Counted from the stretch's first letter, positions 48,693 through 58,708 are shown. The stretch is DNA of 64,000 nucleotides from Dyella sp. AtDHG13 (GCF_003201105.1 NZ_QICJ01000001.1:124001-188000); one strand, 5' to 3'. Program-made: numbers and translations. The notes: generated from the sequence alone by a model not told the origin.

Positions 48693-49015
48693 CTTGTTGC
48701 AACCCGCCCGCCCGGCATCGATCGAACCCCGCGCGAACGCCCTGCTTCCGAACGCCAGGGAGCCCCGGGCACTCGAATGCCATGCCCGCACGGCGCACGG
48801 GTTCACGTCCGCGCATACGCCATCCGGCAAGCATCCTCTGGCCTAGCGGAAAAGCATGACGACCCTGTTAGCCTTGCGCCGCCTGCAAGCGATGTCGGCC
48901 CGTTTATGTCCGCTTGCATTCATCAGGGGGCATGTACGTTCGCACTTCGTTGGGCCATCCGTCGGATACCCTGCGGCTCGAATTCACGCCTCCCCCTCGA
49001 CAGCGGAAGAACGGC
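48693..49015. other. Intergenic region between the iron operon and the sugar-nucleotide genes
   Basis: No gene is supported here. It must contain the promoter of the nucleotide-sugar dehydrogenase gene, but no clear -35/-10 pair was recognised. Open frames extend upstream of that gene without a ribosome-binding site. Confidence 0.5.
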
Positions 49016-50293
49016 ATGCAGAACCTGGAAGACACCAAGCTCGCCATCATCGGACTCGGCTACGTCGGCCTCCCCTTGGCCGTGGAGTTCGGCAAGCACT
49101 ACGACACCGTCGGTTTCGACATCAACCAGAAGCGCATCGACGAACTGAGCAGCGGCGTCGACCACACGCTGGAAGTCAGCAACGAGGAACTGGCCGAGGC
49201 CAGGCGCCTGCGCTTCAGCTCGCAGCTGTCGGATCTCGCCGACTGCAACGTCTACATCGTCACCGTGCCCACGCCGATCGACTCGGCCAAGCGCCCCGAC
49301 CTCACGCCATTGATCCGCGCCAGCGAAACCCTGGCCAAGGTGCTCAAGCGCGGCGACATCGTGGTCTACGAGTCCACCGTGTATCCCGGCTGCACCGAGG
49401 AAGTGTGCGTGCCGCTGCTGGAAAAAGGCTCGGGCCTGGTGTTCAACCGCGACTTCTACGCCGGCTACAGTCCCGAGCGCATCAACCCCGGCGACAAGCA
49501 GCATCGCGTCACCAGCATCCTCAAGGTGACCTCCGGTTCCACGCCGGAAACCGCCGATTTCGTCGACCGCCTGTACGGCTCCATCATCACCGCCGGCACG
49601 CACAAGGCCAGCTCGCTCAAGGTGGCCGAGGCGGCCAAGGTGATCGAGAACACGCAGCGCGACCTCAACATCGCCCTGGTCAACGATCTCTCCATCCTGT
49701 TCAACAAGCTGGGCATCGACACGCTGGAAGTGCTGCAGGCCGCCGGCACCAAGTGGAACTTCCTGCCGTTCCGTCCGGGCCTGGTGGGCGGCCACTGCAT
49801 CAGCGTGGACCCCTACTACCTCACGCACAAGGCGCAGGAAGTCGGCCACCACCCCGACGTGATCCTGGCCGGCCGCCGCACCAACGACGGCATGGGCCCG
49901 TACGTGGCCAGCGAAGTGATACGCCTGATGGTGCGCAAGGGCATCAACCCGGTGCGCGCGCGCGTGCTGATCCTTGGCCTCGCCTTCAAGGAAAACTGCC
50001 CCGATCTGCGCAACACGCGCGTGGTCGACATCGTGGAGGCGCTGCGCGGCTACAACGCCGAGGTCGACGTGCACGACCCGTGGGTCAATGCCGCCGAAGC
50101 CGAGCACGAATACGCGCTGACGCCCATCGAGGCGCCGCGGCACGGCGACTACGATGCGGTGATCGTCGCCGTGGGCCATCGCCAGTTCACCGCATGGGGC
50201 GCCGAGGGCATCCGCGCGTTCGGCAAGGGTTCGTCCGTGGTGTATGACGTGAAGTACGTGCTGCCGCGCGAAGCGGTCGACGGTCGACTCTGA
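49016..50293 (+). CDS. tviB: Nucleotide-sugar dehydrogenase (TviB/WbpO type)
   Basis: This enzyme oxidises C6 of a UDP-hexose or UDP-N-acetylhexosamine to the uronic acid. The 425-residue protein has the NAD motif [26 protein letters not shown] and the catalytic Cys in [15 protein letters not shown]. These features place it with the TviB/WbpO group (Vi antigen or O-antigen synthesis) rather than with Ugd at 14591-15928. The ATG at 49016 is chosen from the family N-terminus. It starts a rightward run with an epimerase 11 bp downstream. Confidence 0.9.
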   Translation: MQNLEDTKLAIIGLGYVGLPLAVEFGKHYDTVGFDINQKRIDELSSGVDHTLEVSNEELAEARRLRFSSQLSDLADCNVYIVTVPTPIDSAKRPDLTPLIRASETLAKVLKRGDIVVYESTVYPGCTEEVCVPLLEKGSGLVFNRDFYAGYSPERINPGDKQHRVTSILKVTSGSTPETADFVDRLYGSIITAGTHKASSLKVAEAAKVIENTQRDLNIALVNDLSILFNKLGIDTLEVLQAAGTKWNFLPFRPGLVGGHCISVDPYYLTHKAQEVGHHPDVILAGRRTNDGMGPYVASEVIRLMVRKGINPVRARVLILGLAFKENCPDLRNTRVVDIVEALRGYNAEVDVHDPWVNAAEAEHEYALTPIEAPRHGDYDAVIVAVGHRQFTAWGAEGIRAFGKGSSVVYDVKYVLPREAVDGRL

Positions 50294-50304
50294 GGGGCTG
50301 CGTC

Positions 50305-51315
50305 ATGAAAGTGTTGGTCACCGGTACGGCTGGCTTCATCGGTTCGCATGTCGCCCAGCGCCTGCTCGAGCGCGGCGACGAAGTGGTGGGCGTGGACAAC
50401 CTCAACGACTACTACGACGTCACCCTGAAAAAAGCGCGCCTGGCGCGCTTCGCGGACAACCCCGGCTACACGCACATCCAGGCCGACCTGGCCGATCGCG
50501 CCGCCATCGAGCAGGCGTTCGCCGAACACCGTCCGCAGCGCGTGGTGAACCTGGCGGCCCAGGCCGGCGTGCGTTACGCCGCGCAGAATCCGCACGTCTA
50601 CACCAGCAGCAACGTCACGGGCTTCCTGCACATCCTGGAAGGCTGCCGCCATCACGGTGTGGAACACCTGGTGTTCGCCTCCACCAGCTCGGTGTACGGC
50701 GCGAACACGGACATGCCCTTCTCCGAGCACAAATCCGCCGAGCATCCGCTGACGCTCTACGCGGCCACCAAGAAGGCGAACGAACAGATGGCGCACAGCT
50801 ACGCGCATCTGTACGGCATCCCATGCACGGGGCTGCGCTTCTTCACCGTCTACGGCCCGTGGGGCCGTCCGGACATGGCCTTGTTCCTGTTCACCCGCGC
50901 CATCCTCGCGGGCGAGCCGATCCGCGTGTTCAACCACGGCAAGCACAAGCGCAGCTTCACCTATGTGGACGACATCGTCGAAGGCGTGATCCGCACGCTG
51001 GACAAGGTGCCGCCCATCGACGAGCGCTGGGACAGCAACCAGCCCGATCCGGCCAGCAGCGGCGTGGCGCCGTATCGCCTGTTCAACATCGGCAACGAAC
51101 GTCCGGTGGAACTGCTCAAGTACATCGAAGTGCTGGAAGCCTGCCTGGGCCGCAAGGCCATCATGGAGATGCTGCCGCTGCAGCCGGGCGACGTGCCGGA
51201 CACCGAAGCGGATGTAACGGACCTGATACAGGCCGTTGGCTATAGGCCGCAGGTGTCGGTAGAAACGGGCGTGGCCAACTTTGTACGCTGGTACAGGGAG
51301 TACTACCGCGTGTGA
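50305..51315 (+). CDS. NAD-dependent epimerase, UDP-glucuronate 4-epimerase-like
   Basis: This is a 336-residue extended short-chain dehydrogenase. The NAD site is [14 protein letters not shown], the YxxxK pair is YAATKKANE, and FASTSSVYG and [15 protein letters not shown] are typical of the UDP-glucuronate 4-epimerase/CapI group. GAGGGG precedes the ATG. Paired with the dehydrogenase upstream it would supply an epimerised UDP-uronic acid for a surface polysaccharide or a glycosylated product. The substrate is inferred. Confidence 0.88.
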   Translation: MKVLVTGTAGFIGSHVAQRLLERGDEVVGVDNLNDYYDVTLKKARLARFADNPGYTHIQADLADRAAIEQAFAEHRPQRVVNLAAQAGVRYAAQNPHVYTSSNVTGFLHILEGCRHHGVEHLVFASTSSVYGANTDMPFSEHKSAEHPLTLYAATKKANEQMAHSYAHLYGIPCTGLRFFTVYGPWGRPDMALFLFTRAILAGEPIRVFNHGKHKRSFTYVDDIVEGVIRTLDKVPPIDERWDSNQPDPASSGVAPYRLFNIGNERPVELLKYIEVLEACLGRKAIMEMLPLQPGDVPDTEADVTDLIQAVGYRPQVSVETGVANFVRWYREYYRV

Positions 51316-51416
51316 TCGACTAAGGCGACCACCTTACCTGCGCCACCGGGCGCGACGCCAAGGACCAGATCCACGACCGACACCGCAGCAAGCGACGTGG
51401 ATCTCTAGGGGGTGGC

Positions 51417-53078
51417 GTGATCATCGACTACTTGGGTGGAGCGCATCCGCAGGATGTGGAAGCCGACCTGTGCATCATCGGCGCAGGCGCCGCGGGCATT
51501 GCCATCGCGCACAGCTTCATCGGCAGCGCGGTGCAGGTCTGCCTGCTGGAAAGCGGCGGACTGGGCGGCGAGCAGCGCAGCCAGGCACTTTGCGAAGGCA
51601 GCTCCTCCGGCCCCATCGAATTCGATCCGGGCACCTCGCGCATGCGCGTGTTCGGCGGCAGCTGCAACCTGTGGGGTGGCGGCTGCATCCCGCTGGGCGA
51701 CGACGACCTGAAACCGCGCGACTGGGTGCCCGACAGCGGCTGGCCGATCCGCTACGCGGAACTGGAACCCTACTATGCACGCGCGCGTTCGTTCTGCCAG
51801 CTGGGCGACATCGCCTTCACCGAAGGCAGCTTCACCGCGCCGACCGCCCGCCCGGTGCTGTCCTTCGACGAGGACAAGCTCATCAACCCGCTGTTCGCGC
51901 GCTGCGCCATCCTGTTCGGCGACGCCTACCGCGATGCCCTGGATCGCGCGCCGAACATCAAGGTGCTGCTGCATGCCAATCTGCTCGAACTGCTGCCCTC
52001 GGCGGACGGCGCGCACGTGCAGGAGGCCGTGATCGCCTCGCTGGGCGGCGGCCGCGGACGGGTGCGCGCGCGGCATTACGTGCTGGCCTCCGGCGGCATC
52101 GAGAATGCGCGCCTGCTCCTGCTGTCCAATTCGGTCGTGCGCGAAGGCCTGGGCAACCGGCACGACGTGGTCGGCCGGTATTTCATGGATCACCCCAGCG
52201 GCACGCTGGGCACGCTGACGGCCGATGAGCCACACCGCATCACCCGACCCTATGAACGCCTGCGCGGCAAGAATGCGCCATCGTCGTTCCCGGAGATCGC
52301 GCTGTCGCCCGTCTACCAGCGCACCGAGCGCGTGCTCAACGGACGCGTGCATCCCTTCGGCGTGGAAGGGCCGCTGCCGCGTGGCATCCGCGCGCTGCGT
52401 GAACTGCGCACTGCGCTGCGCAAAACCGTGCTCGACGAGAACGCGCTGCTGGAGGCTCGCCTTTCCGAAGCGCTGCGCAACGCGCCGGCCGGCGAGGTCA
52501 TCACGGCGCCCTCCAGCCTCGGACTCACCGCGCTGAAGCTCGGCCTGGGTATGGGCGACATCGCCAGGGCCTTCGTGCACAAGCTCACCGACCGGCCGGC
52601 GGTGAGCAACAGCCACGTCGAACTGGTCGGCTATTTCGAACAGGCGCCCAACCCCGAAAGCCGCATCACGCTTGGCGAGGAAACCGACGCGCTCGGGCAA
52701 CGCAAGGTATGCGTGGACTGGCGCCTCACGCCGCTCGACCACCGCACCTATCGCCGCTCGGCCACGCTGTTCGGCAACGAACTGGCACGCGCCTGCAACG
52801 GGCATTTCGCGCTCGCGCCGTGGCTCGCCGATCCCGACCATGTGAAGCCCGAGATCCACGGCACGGCCCACCACATCGGCACGACCCGCATGTCGGACGA
52901 TCCCACCAAGGGCGTGGTCGACCGCGACTGCAAGGTGCACGGCATGGACAACCTGCACGTCGCCGGCAGCTCGGTGTTCCCGACCGGCGGCTGGGCGTTC
53001 CCCACCTTCACCATCGTCGCCCTCAGCCTGCGCCTGGCCGATGAGCTGCGCGGCCTGCTGATGAGCGGCTTCCTGTAA
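51417..53078 (+). CDS. GMC-family FAD oxidoreductase
   Basis: This flavoprotein (553 residues) is related to glucose-methanol-choline oxidoreductases and oxidises an alcohol. The N-terminal FAD motif is CIIGAGAAGIAIAHSF, and LASGGIENARLLLLSN and the C-terminal HIGTTRMSDDPTKGVVD / VAGSSVFPTGGWAFPTFT are typical. The frame opens with GTG at 51417 behind a G-rich site; no ATG is nearby. Its stop overlaps the phosphopantetheinyl transferase ATG (TAATG), so the two are co-translated. A role in tailoring a polyketide/peptide or a sugar is possible; substrate unknown. Confidence 0.88.
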   Translation: MIIDYLGGAHPQDVEADLCIIGAGAAGIAIAHSFIGSAVQVCLLESGGLGGEQRSQALCEGSSSGPIEFDPGTSRMRVFGGSCNLWGGGCIPLGDDDLKPRDWVPDSGWPIRYAELEPYYARARSFCQLGDIAFTEGSFTAPTARPVLSFDEDKLINPLFARCAILFGDAYRDALDRAPNIKVLLHANLLELLPSADGAHVQEAVIASLGGGRGRVRARHYVLASGGIENARLLLLSNSVVREGLGNRHDVVGRYFMDHPSGTLGTLTADEPHRITRPYERLRGKNAPSSFPEIALSPVYQRTERVLNGRVHPFGVEGPLPRGIRALRELRTALRKTVLDENALLEARLSEALRNAPAGEVITAPSSLGLTALKLGLGMGDIARAFVHKLTDRPAVSNSHVELVGYFEQAPNPESRITLGEETDALGQRKVCVDWRLTPLDHRTYRRSATLFGNELARACNGHFALAPWLADPDHVKPEIHGTAHHIGTTRMSDDPTKGVVDRDCKVHGMDNLHVAGSSVFPTGGWAFPTFTIVALSLRLADELRGLLMSGFL

Positions 53079-53848
53079 TGCGGGGCGATGGAATGCAGGC
53101 GGCCATGCTCCCGCAGACGAGCTTCTCCCGTTTCGCGCATCGCGTGTCCGCGGCGCTGCGCGCTTGCCAATTCACGGCTCCGTCGGCGGGCGAAGCACGC
53201 GTCATCGTGTTCGACAGCGCGCCCTGGTGGCCGCTGCGCGACGACGCCGCCGGCCTGCTCTGCGCCTACGAGGCGAATCGCGCGGCGCGGTTCCGCCACG
53301 CGCTGGACCACGACACCTACACCGTCGCGCACGCGTTCTGGCGCGTGGCCCTTGGCGTGGTGATGAACGCAGACCCGGCCGAGGTGGAGCTGACGCGCTC
53401 CCCAAACGGCCAGCCGCTGTTGCCCGGCAGCGGCCTTGCCACCAGCCTCAGCCACAGCGGCACCATGGTGGCGGTGGCCATCGGCCGGGGCACCGCTATC
53501 GGCGTGGATATCGAGGGCTTTCCCTCGCGCACATCGCTGCACGATATCGCCAGCGTGCTGTGCTCGCGCCGCGAAGCGGAAGCGATGTCGATGCTGGACG
53601 TCGGCGCGCGCAGCCGCGCACTGCTGGAGCTATGGACGCGCAAGGAAGCCGTGCTCAAGGCATTCGGCGTAGGGCTGCGGGTGCCGCCATCGACCATCGA
53701 GGTGGATGCCGGCAGCACCATCGAACCGCCTGTCGAAGCGGCGGGCGCCAGCGCCTGTCGCGTGTTTCCGCTGGCCATGCCGGTGAGCTGGCTGGGTTCG
53801 CTGGCGCTGAGCTGCGACATCGGCGGCTACTCGCTGCATCACGTCTGA
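53078..53848 (+). CDS. Sfp-type 4'-phosphopantetheinyl transferase
   Basis: This enzyme moves phosphopantetheine from CoA to the serine of carrier proteins. The 256-residue protein has the Mg-binding motif IGVDIEGF and the WTRKEAVLKAFG motif of the Sfp/EntD superfamily, with SLSHSG before them. The first ATG overlaps the GMC gene stop; an ATG at 53093 is also possible. It can activate the PCP and ACP of the NRPS-PKS starting at 58741, which supports a shared biosynthetic locus. Confidence 0.9.
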   Translation: MRGDGMQAAMLPQTSFSRFAHRVSAALRACQFTAPSAGEARVIVFDSAPWWPLRDDAAGLLCAYEANRAARFRHALDHDTYTVAHAFWRVALGVVMNADPAEVELTRSPNGQPLLPGSGLATSLSHSGTMVAVAIGRGTAIGVDIEGFPSRTSLHDIASVLCSRREAEAMSMLDVGARSRALLELWTRKEAVLKAFGVGLRVPPSTIEVDAGSTIEPPVEAAGASACRVFPLAMPVSWLGSLALSCDIGGYSLHHV

Positions 53849-54003
53849 GTTTTTCGATGCCCGCGCATGTAACACCCCTGAGACAGCCGAACAGACTGTG
53901 CCGCCGGTAAACCGTTAGTTGCATCGACACGCGCGAAGCCGCCGCGATAGCCTCGTTGCTGCCACTGGACGTTGGCACTTTAGGGGACGCAAGGGGGGAT
54001 CGG

Positions 54004-55404
54004 ATGCTTCGTTTTCTACGTCGGCAATCCATGCGATGGCTGGTCTTTCTCGGCTTCTGCGAGCTGCTGCTCCTGGCCATGTCGCTGGCGCTTGCCACCT
54101 ATATCCGCTACGCCTACAACCCCGATGAACTCGCCGAGTTCACCGTGCACCTGCCGCAGCGCTCGCTGGTGTTCGCCATCATCATCATGGTCGGCATGAT
54201 GGCTCTGGGTCAGTACCAGGCGCACATCCGCATGACGCGCTTCGGCCTTGTCGCCCGCCAGTTCGTGGCCTTCGTGCTGGGCGGCGTGCTGCTGGTGATC
54301 GGCTACTACATCGTGCCGCAGGCCTATGTCGGCCGCGGCGTGCTGGCCATTGCGTTGGCTCTCGGTTTCATCCTGGTGCTCGGCCTGCGCATGGCGTTCC
54401 TGCAACTGGTGGAAGTGGAAGCCTTGAAGCGCCGCGTGCTGATCCTCGGCGCCGGCAACCGCGCCGCGCAGATCCACAACCAGATGCGTCGCCGCACGGA
54501 TCGCCGTGGCTTCTGCGTGGTCGGCTACGTGCCCCGCGCCAACGAAACCGTCGCGGTGCCCGAACATCACCTCATCCACACCGACATACCGCTGCATCTC
54601 TTCGTGCAGCGCGAACAGATCGACGAAGTGGTGGTCGGCGTGGACGACCGCCGCGGCCACCTGCCCATGGACGACCTGCTCGAGTGCCGGCAGATGGGCA
54701 TCACCATCACCGACCTCACCTCGTTCTTCGAACGCGAATCCGGTCGCCTGCAGCTCACCATTCTCGATCCGTCGTGGCTGGTATTTTCCGGCGGCTTCAA
54801 CGCCACGCCGCTGCGCCAGCTGAGCAAGCGCTGCTTCGACCTGGGCGCGGCCACGCTGCTTCTGCTGCTGTGCTGGCCGCTGATGCTGCTGGAAATGCTG
54901 GCCATCCGCATCGAATCGGGCGCGGGGCAACCGATTCTCTATCGGCAGGAGCGCGTGGGCGCGCATGGACGCACCTTCCTCCTGCTCAAGTTCCGCAGCA
55001 TGCGCACCGACGCGGAGCGCGACGGCGTGGCGCGCTGGGCGGCGAAGAACGACGACCGCGTCACCCGCGTCGGCCGCATCAGCCGCAAGCTGCGCATCGA
55101 CGAGCTGCCGCAATTGTGGAACGTGCTCAAGGGCGACATGAGCATCGTCGGGCCGCGCCCGGAGCGCCCGCAGTTCGTAGCCGACCTCGCTTCGCAGATC
55201 CGCTACTACAGCCTGCGCCATTGCCTGAAGCCCGGGCTCGCCGGCTGGGCGCAGCTCAGCTATCCCTACGGCGCCACCGTCGAGGAAGCCGCCGAAAAAC
55301 TGAAGTACGACCTGTTCTACGTGAAGAATCACAACCTCATGCTCGACCTGCTCATCCTGATCCAGACGGTCGAGGTGGTGTTGTTCGGACGAGGCGCGCG
55401 TTGA
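54004..55404 (+). CDS. Polyprenyl-phosphate sugar-1-phosphate transferase (TIGR03013-like)
   Basis: This enzyme transfers a sugar-1-phosphate to undecaprenyl phosphate, starting repeat-unit synthesis. The 466-residue protein has four or five N-terminal membrane helices (about 10-130), then a Rossmann-like CoA-binding-type domain with VLILGAGNRAAQIHNQ. One more membrane helix (about 285-305) and the bacterial sugar transferase domain follow, with LKFRSMRTDAE, IDELPQLWNVLKGDMS and VGPRPERPQF. This layout is that of EPS/PEP-CTERM-associated transferases. AAGGGGGG precedes the ATG. The other transferases and the polymerase are not in the window. Confidence 0.9.
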   Translation: MLRFLRRQSMRWLVFLGFCELLLLAMSLALATYIRYAYNPDELAEFTVHLPQRSLVFAIIIMVGMMALGQYQAHIRMTRFGLVARQFVAFVLGGVLLVIGYYIVPQAYVGRGVLAIALALGFILVLGLRMAFLQLVEVEALKRRVLILGAGNRAAQIHNQMRRRTDRRGFCVVGYVPRANETVAVPEHHLIHTDIPLHLFVQREQIDEVVVGVDDRRGHLPMDDLLECRQMGITITDLTSFFERESGRLQLTILDPSWLVFSGGFNATPLRQLSKRCFDLGAATLLLLLCWPLMLLEMLAIRIESGAGQPILYRQERVGAHGRTFLLLKFRSMRTDAERDGVARWAAKNDDRVTRVGRISRKLRIDELPQLWNVLKGDMSIVGPRPERPQFVADLASQIRYYSLRHCLKPGLAGWAQLSYPYGATVEEAAEKLKYDLFYVKNHNLMLDLLILIQTVEVVLFGRGAR

Positions 55405-55553
55405 CGCACGTCGACCGCACCGGCCGCCGGGTGGTGGAAGCCAAGCGATGTGATCTGACCTACCGCAGATCCACTGCAAGCAGCCGCCTGGCGACCGGTG
55501 CGGTCGGGGCCTGGAGCCTATTCAAAATCTCCGTGAAATTCAGTCCCCTCACC
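55405..55553. other. Intergenic region after the sugar transferase
   Basis: No gene is supported in this short GC-rich stretch that leads into the palindromic repeat element at 55554. Confidence 0.5.
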
Positions 55554-55679
55554 GTCATTCCGGCGCAGGCCGGAATCCAGTGGCCTTATCAAATGGTTTT
55601 TGCGGAAGAGCCAAACGCTTTAGCTTCACGCAGCGACCGACTTCTTTCGCCACTGGATTCCGGCCTGCGCCGGAATGAC
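55554..55679. repeat. 126-bp element with perfect 30-bp terminal inverted repeats (REP/MITE-like)
   Basis: Arms 55554-55583 and 55650-55679 are perfect reverse complements. Each arm is itself palindromic (ATTCCGGC and GCCGGAAT around GCAG). The 66-bp centre is non-coding. This resembles paired REP units or a small non-autonomous element of the GTCATTCCGG type common in intergenic DNA of gammaproteobacteria. Confidence 0.88.
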
Positions 55680-55720
55680 GACGCGAACATTCAGCGCTTT
55701 TCGAGATTTTGGAGATGCCC

Positions 55721-56398
55721 TCAAGGCAGCCGCGCCGACGGCCCACTAGCCGTATGCAGCGGCCGCAAGGGCGAACTGTGCCATTCGACGAGTTCGTCGT
55801 GATCGAAACGTACCCATGACGGCCCGTATTCCCACAGGTCGCCGTGCACGGCGAGCGGCTCGCCTTCCAGCGAACGTACGTCGGCGGTGGACATGCCTGC
55901 ATGCAACACTGTGTCCGCATCGGCGGCCTCGTGCGGAATGACCGGTGACACCGCTTGTGCAGGAACATCTTCCTCGACGGCATCGGCGGATGTCTTCAAC
56001 GAAGCTTCGTGCGCCATCCAACCCAACGTCGCGAGCACCACAATGACCAGCAGCACGACAAGCTTTCCGCGCGAGCGGTTTCCTGCCGGTGATGGCCTGT
56101 CCTGCGGCAGCGATTCGTGCGGAACGCGCTGGCGAGGGGCGGCGAACGGATCCGCCGATTCGCGCGGCGCACCCGGCAAGCGGCCATGGCGCTTGTGAAA
56201 CTCCATGGCCGCACCGTACTGCGCGGTAAGCCGCTGCAGCCGTGCCGCGGAGCGGGCGTCGGCGGGCTGACCTTGCCGGCGATCGGGATGAAGCAAGGCA
56301 ACGTGACGCCGGTACGCCTGTTTCAGCTCGGCCAGTTCGCAGCCCGGGCTCACGCCCAGCCGGCGATACAGATCGAGAAAGTCGGTTTCGTGCGTCAC
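55721..56398 (-). CDS. Membrane-anchored J-domain protein
   Basis: A 225-residue protein. The N-terminal J domain (about residues 4-65, DFLDLYRRLGVSPGCELAEL, with the HPD tripeptide in LLHPDRRQ) would stimulate a DnaK ATPase. A linker, one transmembrane helix (about 110-130, LVVLLVIVVLATLGWMA) and a C-terminal domain (about 160-225) with repeated GMSTADVRSLEGEP motif follow; this SmpA/OmlA-like stretch looks periplasmic. The likely start is GTG at 56398 with GGGGGA six bases upstream, because the J domain begins there. Partner unknown. Confidence 0.8.
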   Translation of the reverse strand: MTHETDFLDLYRRLGVSPGCELAELKQAYRRHVALLHPDRRQGQPADARSAARLQRLTAQYGAAMEFHKRHGRLPGAPRESADPFAAPRQRVPHESLPQDRPSPAGNRSRGKLVVLLVIVVLATLGWMAHEASLKTSADAVEEDVPAQAVSPVIPHEAADADTVLHAGMSTADVRSLEGEPLAVHGDLWEYGPSWVRFDHDELVEWHSSPLRPLHTASGPSARLP

Positions 56399-56565
56399 CA
56401 GCGTCCCCCAACCATGGCGTCGAAGCGTCGTTACGCAAGGTGTTCCGGCCGATCCATTCGCCAGGATTTCTACATCGTTTGGCCGTCCATTCGGCGCCCT
56501 TGGCGAGCTTGACACGGCATAGGTCGAATCACAATATCGTTGCCATACGACAGGAGAATGCGCAC

Positions 56566-57417
56566 ATGCAAGCCCGTTTCTCCTTCCCATCCTGCTCGTC
56601 GCGCCGCCGCGCCGGCATGCTCGCGCTGCTACTCGCCGCCGCCCTTCCCGTCGCCGCCACAGGCACCGATGACGCCATGCCCGCCATGCAGGCCATACCC
56701 ACGCTCGGCGCGCACACCTTGCTCACCCAATCCGAAGGCGACGGCAGCTCGCCCGCCGTTACCTCCGCGATACACACGCAGGACGACGGCAGCTCGCTGC
56801 TCGTGCTGGTGGCGGGCCACGCCGACAACGATGCCGACCCTACCGACAGCTATGCCAACACCTGGAAGCGCATCGGCGAACCGGTGACGTACAACGGCTA
56901 CGACGGCCGTTTCAACGCCCGCGCCTACCTGGCCATCGGCGCGCACGGCGGCAAACATCACACTGTCCAAGTGGTGAAGGCCGGCTCGCCCAACGGCGAA
57001 ATCAGCCTGCCGTTCATCGAGATCGTGCACGCCGGCAAGCTGCAGGACGTGGCGCAGAACTACCCCACGCCCAGCGTCACCGCCCGTGCCGCGAACAAGC
57101 TGACGCGCGCGTGGCAAGGCATGGTCGGCAACCCGGATACCACCAGCAGCCTGCTGACCAGCGGCACGGTGACCACCACCGGCCCGGCCACCCTGGTGGC
57201 GGTATGGCTGGGCGATGCCTACATCTATTCCATGAGCGCGATTCCCGGCGACGGCTTCAAGGTCATCGACAGCTACCTGCACCTGCCGCCGAACAGCGGC
57301 GTGCAATGCGCGGTTGCCGTGCGCCAGGTGAATGCGGCGGGCACGTACTCCGTCACCTGGAGCGGTTCGCCGGCGCAGGGCGCCATCCTCTGGCTGTTCG
57401 CTTTCCAGGCGCCCTGA
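56566..57417 (+). CDS. Secreted hypothetical protein
   Basis: I do not recognise this 283-residue protein. It has a twin-basic N-terminus and a hydrophobic signal (about 18-36) with likely cleavage near PVAATGT. The mature part is rich in Thr, Ser, Gly and Ala and appears to be all beta, with regular strands such as SSLLVLVAGHADND and PATLVAVWLGDAYIYS. This suggests a jelly-roll or immunoglobulin-like fold. CAGGAG precedes the ATG. Its neighbours are the J-domain gene (divergent) and the JmjC-type gene (downstream). Confidence 0.7.
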   Translation: MQARFSFPSCSSRRRAGMLALLLAAALPVAATGTDDAMPAMQAIPTLGAHTLLTQSEGDGSSPAVTSAIHTQDDGSSLLVLVAGHADNDADPTDSYANTWKRIGEPVTYNGYDGRFNARAYLAIGAHGGKHHTVQVVKAGSPNGEISLPFIEIVHAGKLQDVAQNYPTPSVTARAANKLTRAWQGMVGNPDTTSSLLTSGTVTTTGPATLVAVWLGDAYIYSMSAIPGDGFKVIDSYLHLPPNSGVQCAVAVRQVNAAGTYSVTWSGSPAQGAILWLFAFQAP

Positions 57418-57790
57418 CGCCGCTCCACGCCGCACCTGTTACATCCCTGTATCACTTTTCGGCGCCATGCCGGCCGTGCCTGCTGCCGCCGTGACAACGA
57501 GTGTCGCGGCAACGCGCCAGAGCTACCCCTAACAGCCTATTTCGTCGGGTTTGCCGCGCGTCGTTCGTTGCGGCCCTCTGCTGCTTAGGGCGTATTCACA
57601 CCCATGCGCGCGGGACGGAGACTACCCCCGTTCCGATGCATCGCCGTTTGTCGGAACACGGCTCCGGGGGATGGCGCCAGCGACGCGTGACCGGGCCGGC
57701 AACGGCCCGCACGGCGGGAACAGCGATTGTCGGCCACCGGATGGACAGCACGTCGCTGCGACGCGAACCGCACTTGCACAGGGGGAAGCC
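57418..57790. other. Intergenic region upstream of the JmjC-type gene
   Basis: A 373-bp stretch with no supported gene. No clear promoter, terminator or repeat was identified, although a promoter for the following gene is expected. Confidence 0.5.
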
Positions 57791-58708
57791 ATGAGCGCCG
57801 ATGCCGGCCGGCTGATTGAGGTAGACAGGGAAACCTTCGATCCCTGGCGGATCCAGCCAGTGCGACATCGCCTGGCCGATCATCCGCTGCTGCAACTCTC
57901 CTCGCTGGTGGAACTGGGTAAGCGCCTGGAGTCACGCGGCCGCGTGCGCACGCATACCAGCGACGTCACGCCGGGCACGCCTTTCAACAACGCGCCGAAA
58001 CTCCATCCGCACCGCATGTCGGCCGCCAACACGCTGCAGCAGATCGAACAGGCCAGGTGCTGGATGTCGCTGCTCAACGTGCAGACGGACGACACCTATC
58101 GCACGCTGGTCGACCACGTGCTCGACGACGTCAAGCCGGTCGTCGATCCGGTCGATCCCGGCATGTGCTATCGCGGCGGCTGGATCTTCATCACCTCGCC
58201 AAACACGGTGACGCCGTTCCATTTCGACAAGGAACACAATTTCATCCTGCAGGTGAGCGGCCGCAAGACGCTCTACGTGTGGGACCACCGCGACACCGTC
58301 GCCGCCAGCGAGGAATCGCGCGACCGTTTCCACGCATGCCATGAACGCGACCGCCTGAAGTGGGACGAAAGCCTGCGCGAGCGCGCCACGGTCTTCCACC
58401 TAGAACCGGGCCAGGGCGCGTACATGCCATCGACCAGCCCGCACATGGTGGAGAACGGCGACAACGCCTCCATCACCGTCAGCTTCACCTACTACACCCG
58501 GGCGACCCGGCACGACTCCCTGCTGCACGCCGCGCACGAACGCCTGCGCCACTGGGGCATGGCGCCGCCCGCGGTCGGACAGAACACGCTGCTCGACTTC
58601 CTTCTGCACAGCGGCTTTCGTTCCGCCATCCATGCGCGCGAACTGCTGCGCCGTTCACTGGGCAAGCGCCCGAACACGGATGGCGCGCCCTACGCCATCG
58701 CCAGTTGA
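57791..58708 (+). CDS. JmjC/cupin-8-type Fe(II)/2-oxoglutarate oxygenase
   Basis: A 305-residue protein with the jelly-roll signature of JmjC hydroxylases. Iron ligands are His144-x-Asp146 ([10 protein letters not shown]) and His218 (STSPHMVEN), and Lys159 in [10 protein letters not shown] is suited to bind 2-oxoglutarate. Such bacterial enzymes hydroxylate amino acid residues or small molecules. GGGGGAAG lies just before the ATG. It is 32 bp upstream of the NRPS-PKS gene and on the same strand, so it is likely co-transcribed and is a candidate tailoring enzyme. Confidence 0.82.
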   Translation: MSADAGRLIEVDRETFDPWRIQPVRHRLADHPLLQLSSLVELGKRLESRGRVRTHTSDVTPGTPFNNAPKLHPHRMSAANTLQQIEQARCWMSLLNVQTDDTYRTLVDHVLDDVKPVVDPVDPGMCYRGGWIFITSPNTVTPFHFDKEHNFILQVSGRKTLYVWDHRDTVAASEESRDRFHACHERDRLKWDESLRERATVFHLEPGQGAYMPSTSPHMVENGDNASITVSFTYYTRATRHDSLLHAAHERLRHWGMAPPAVGQNTLLDFLLHSGFRSAIHARELLRRSLGKRPNTDGAPYAIAS

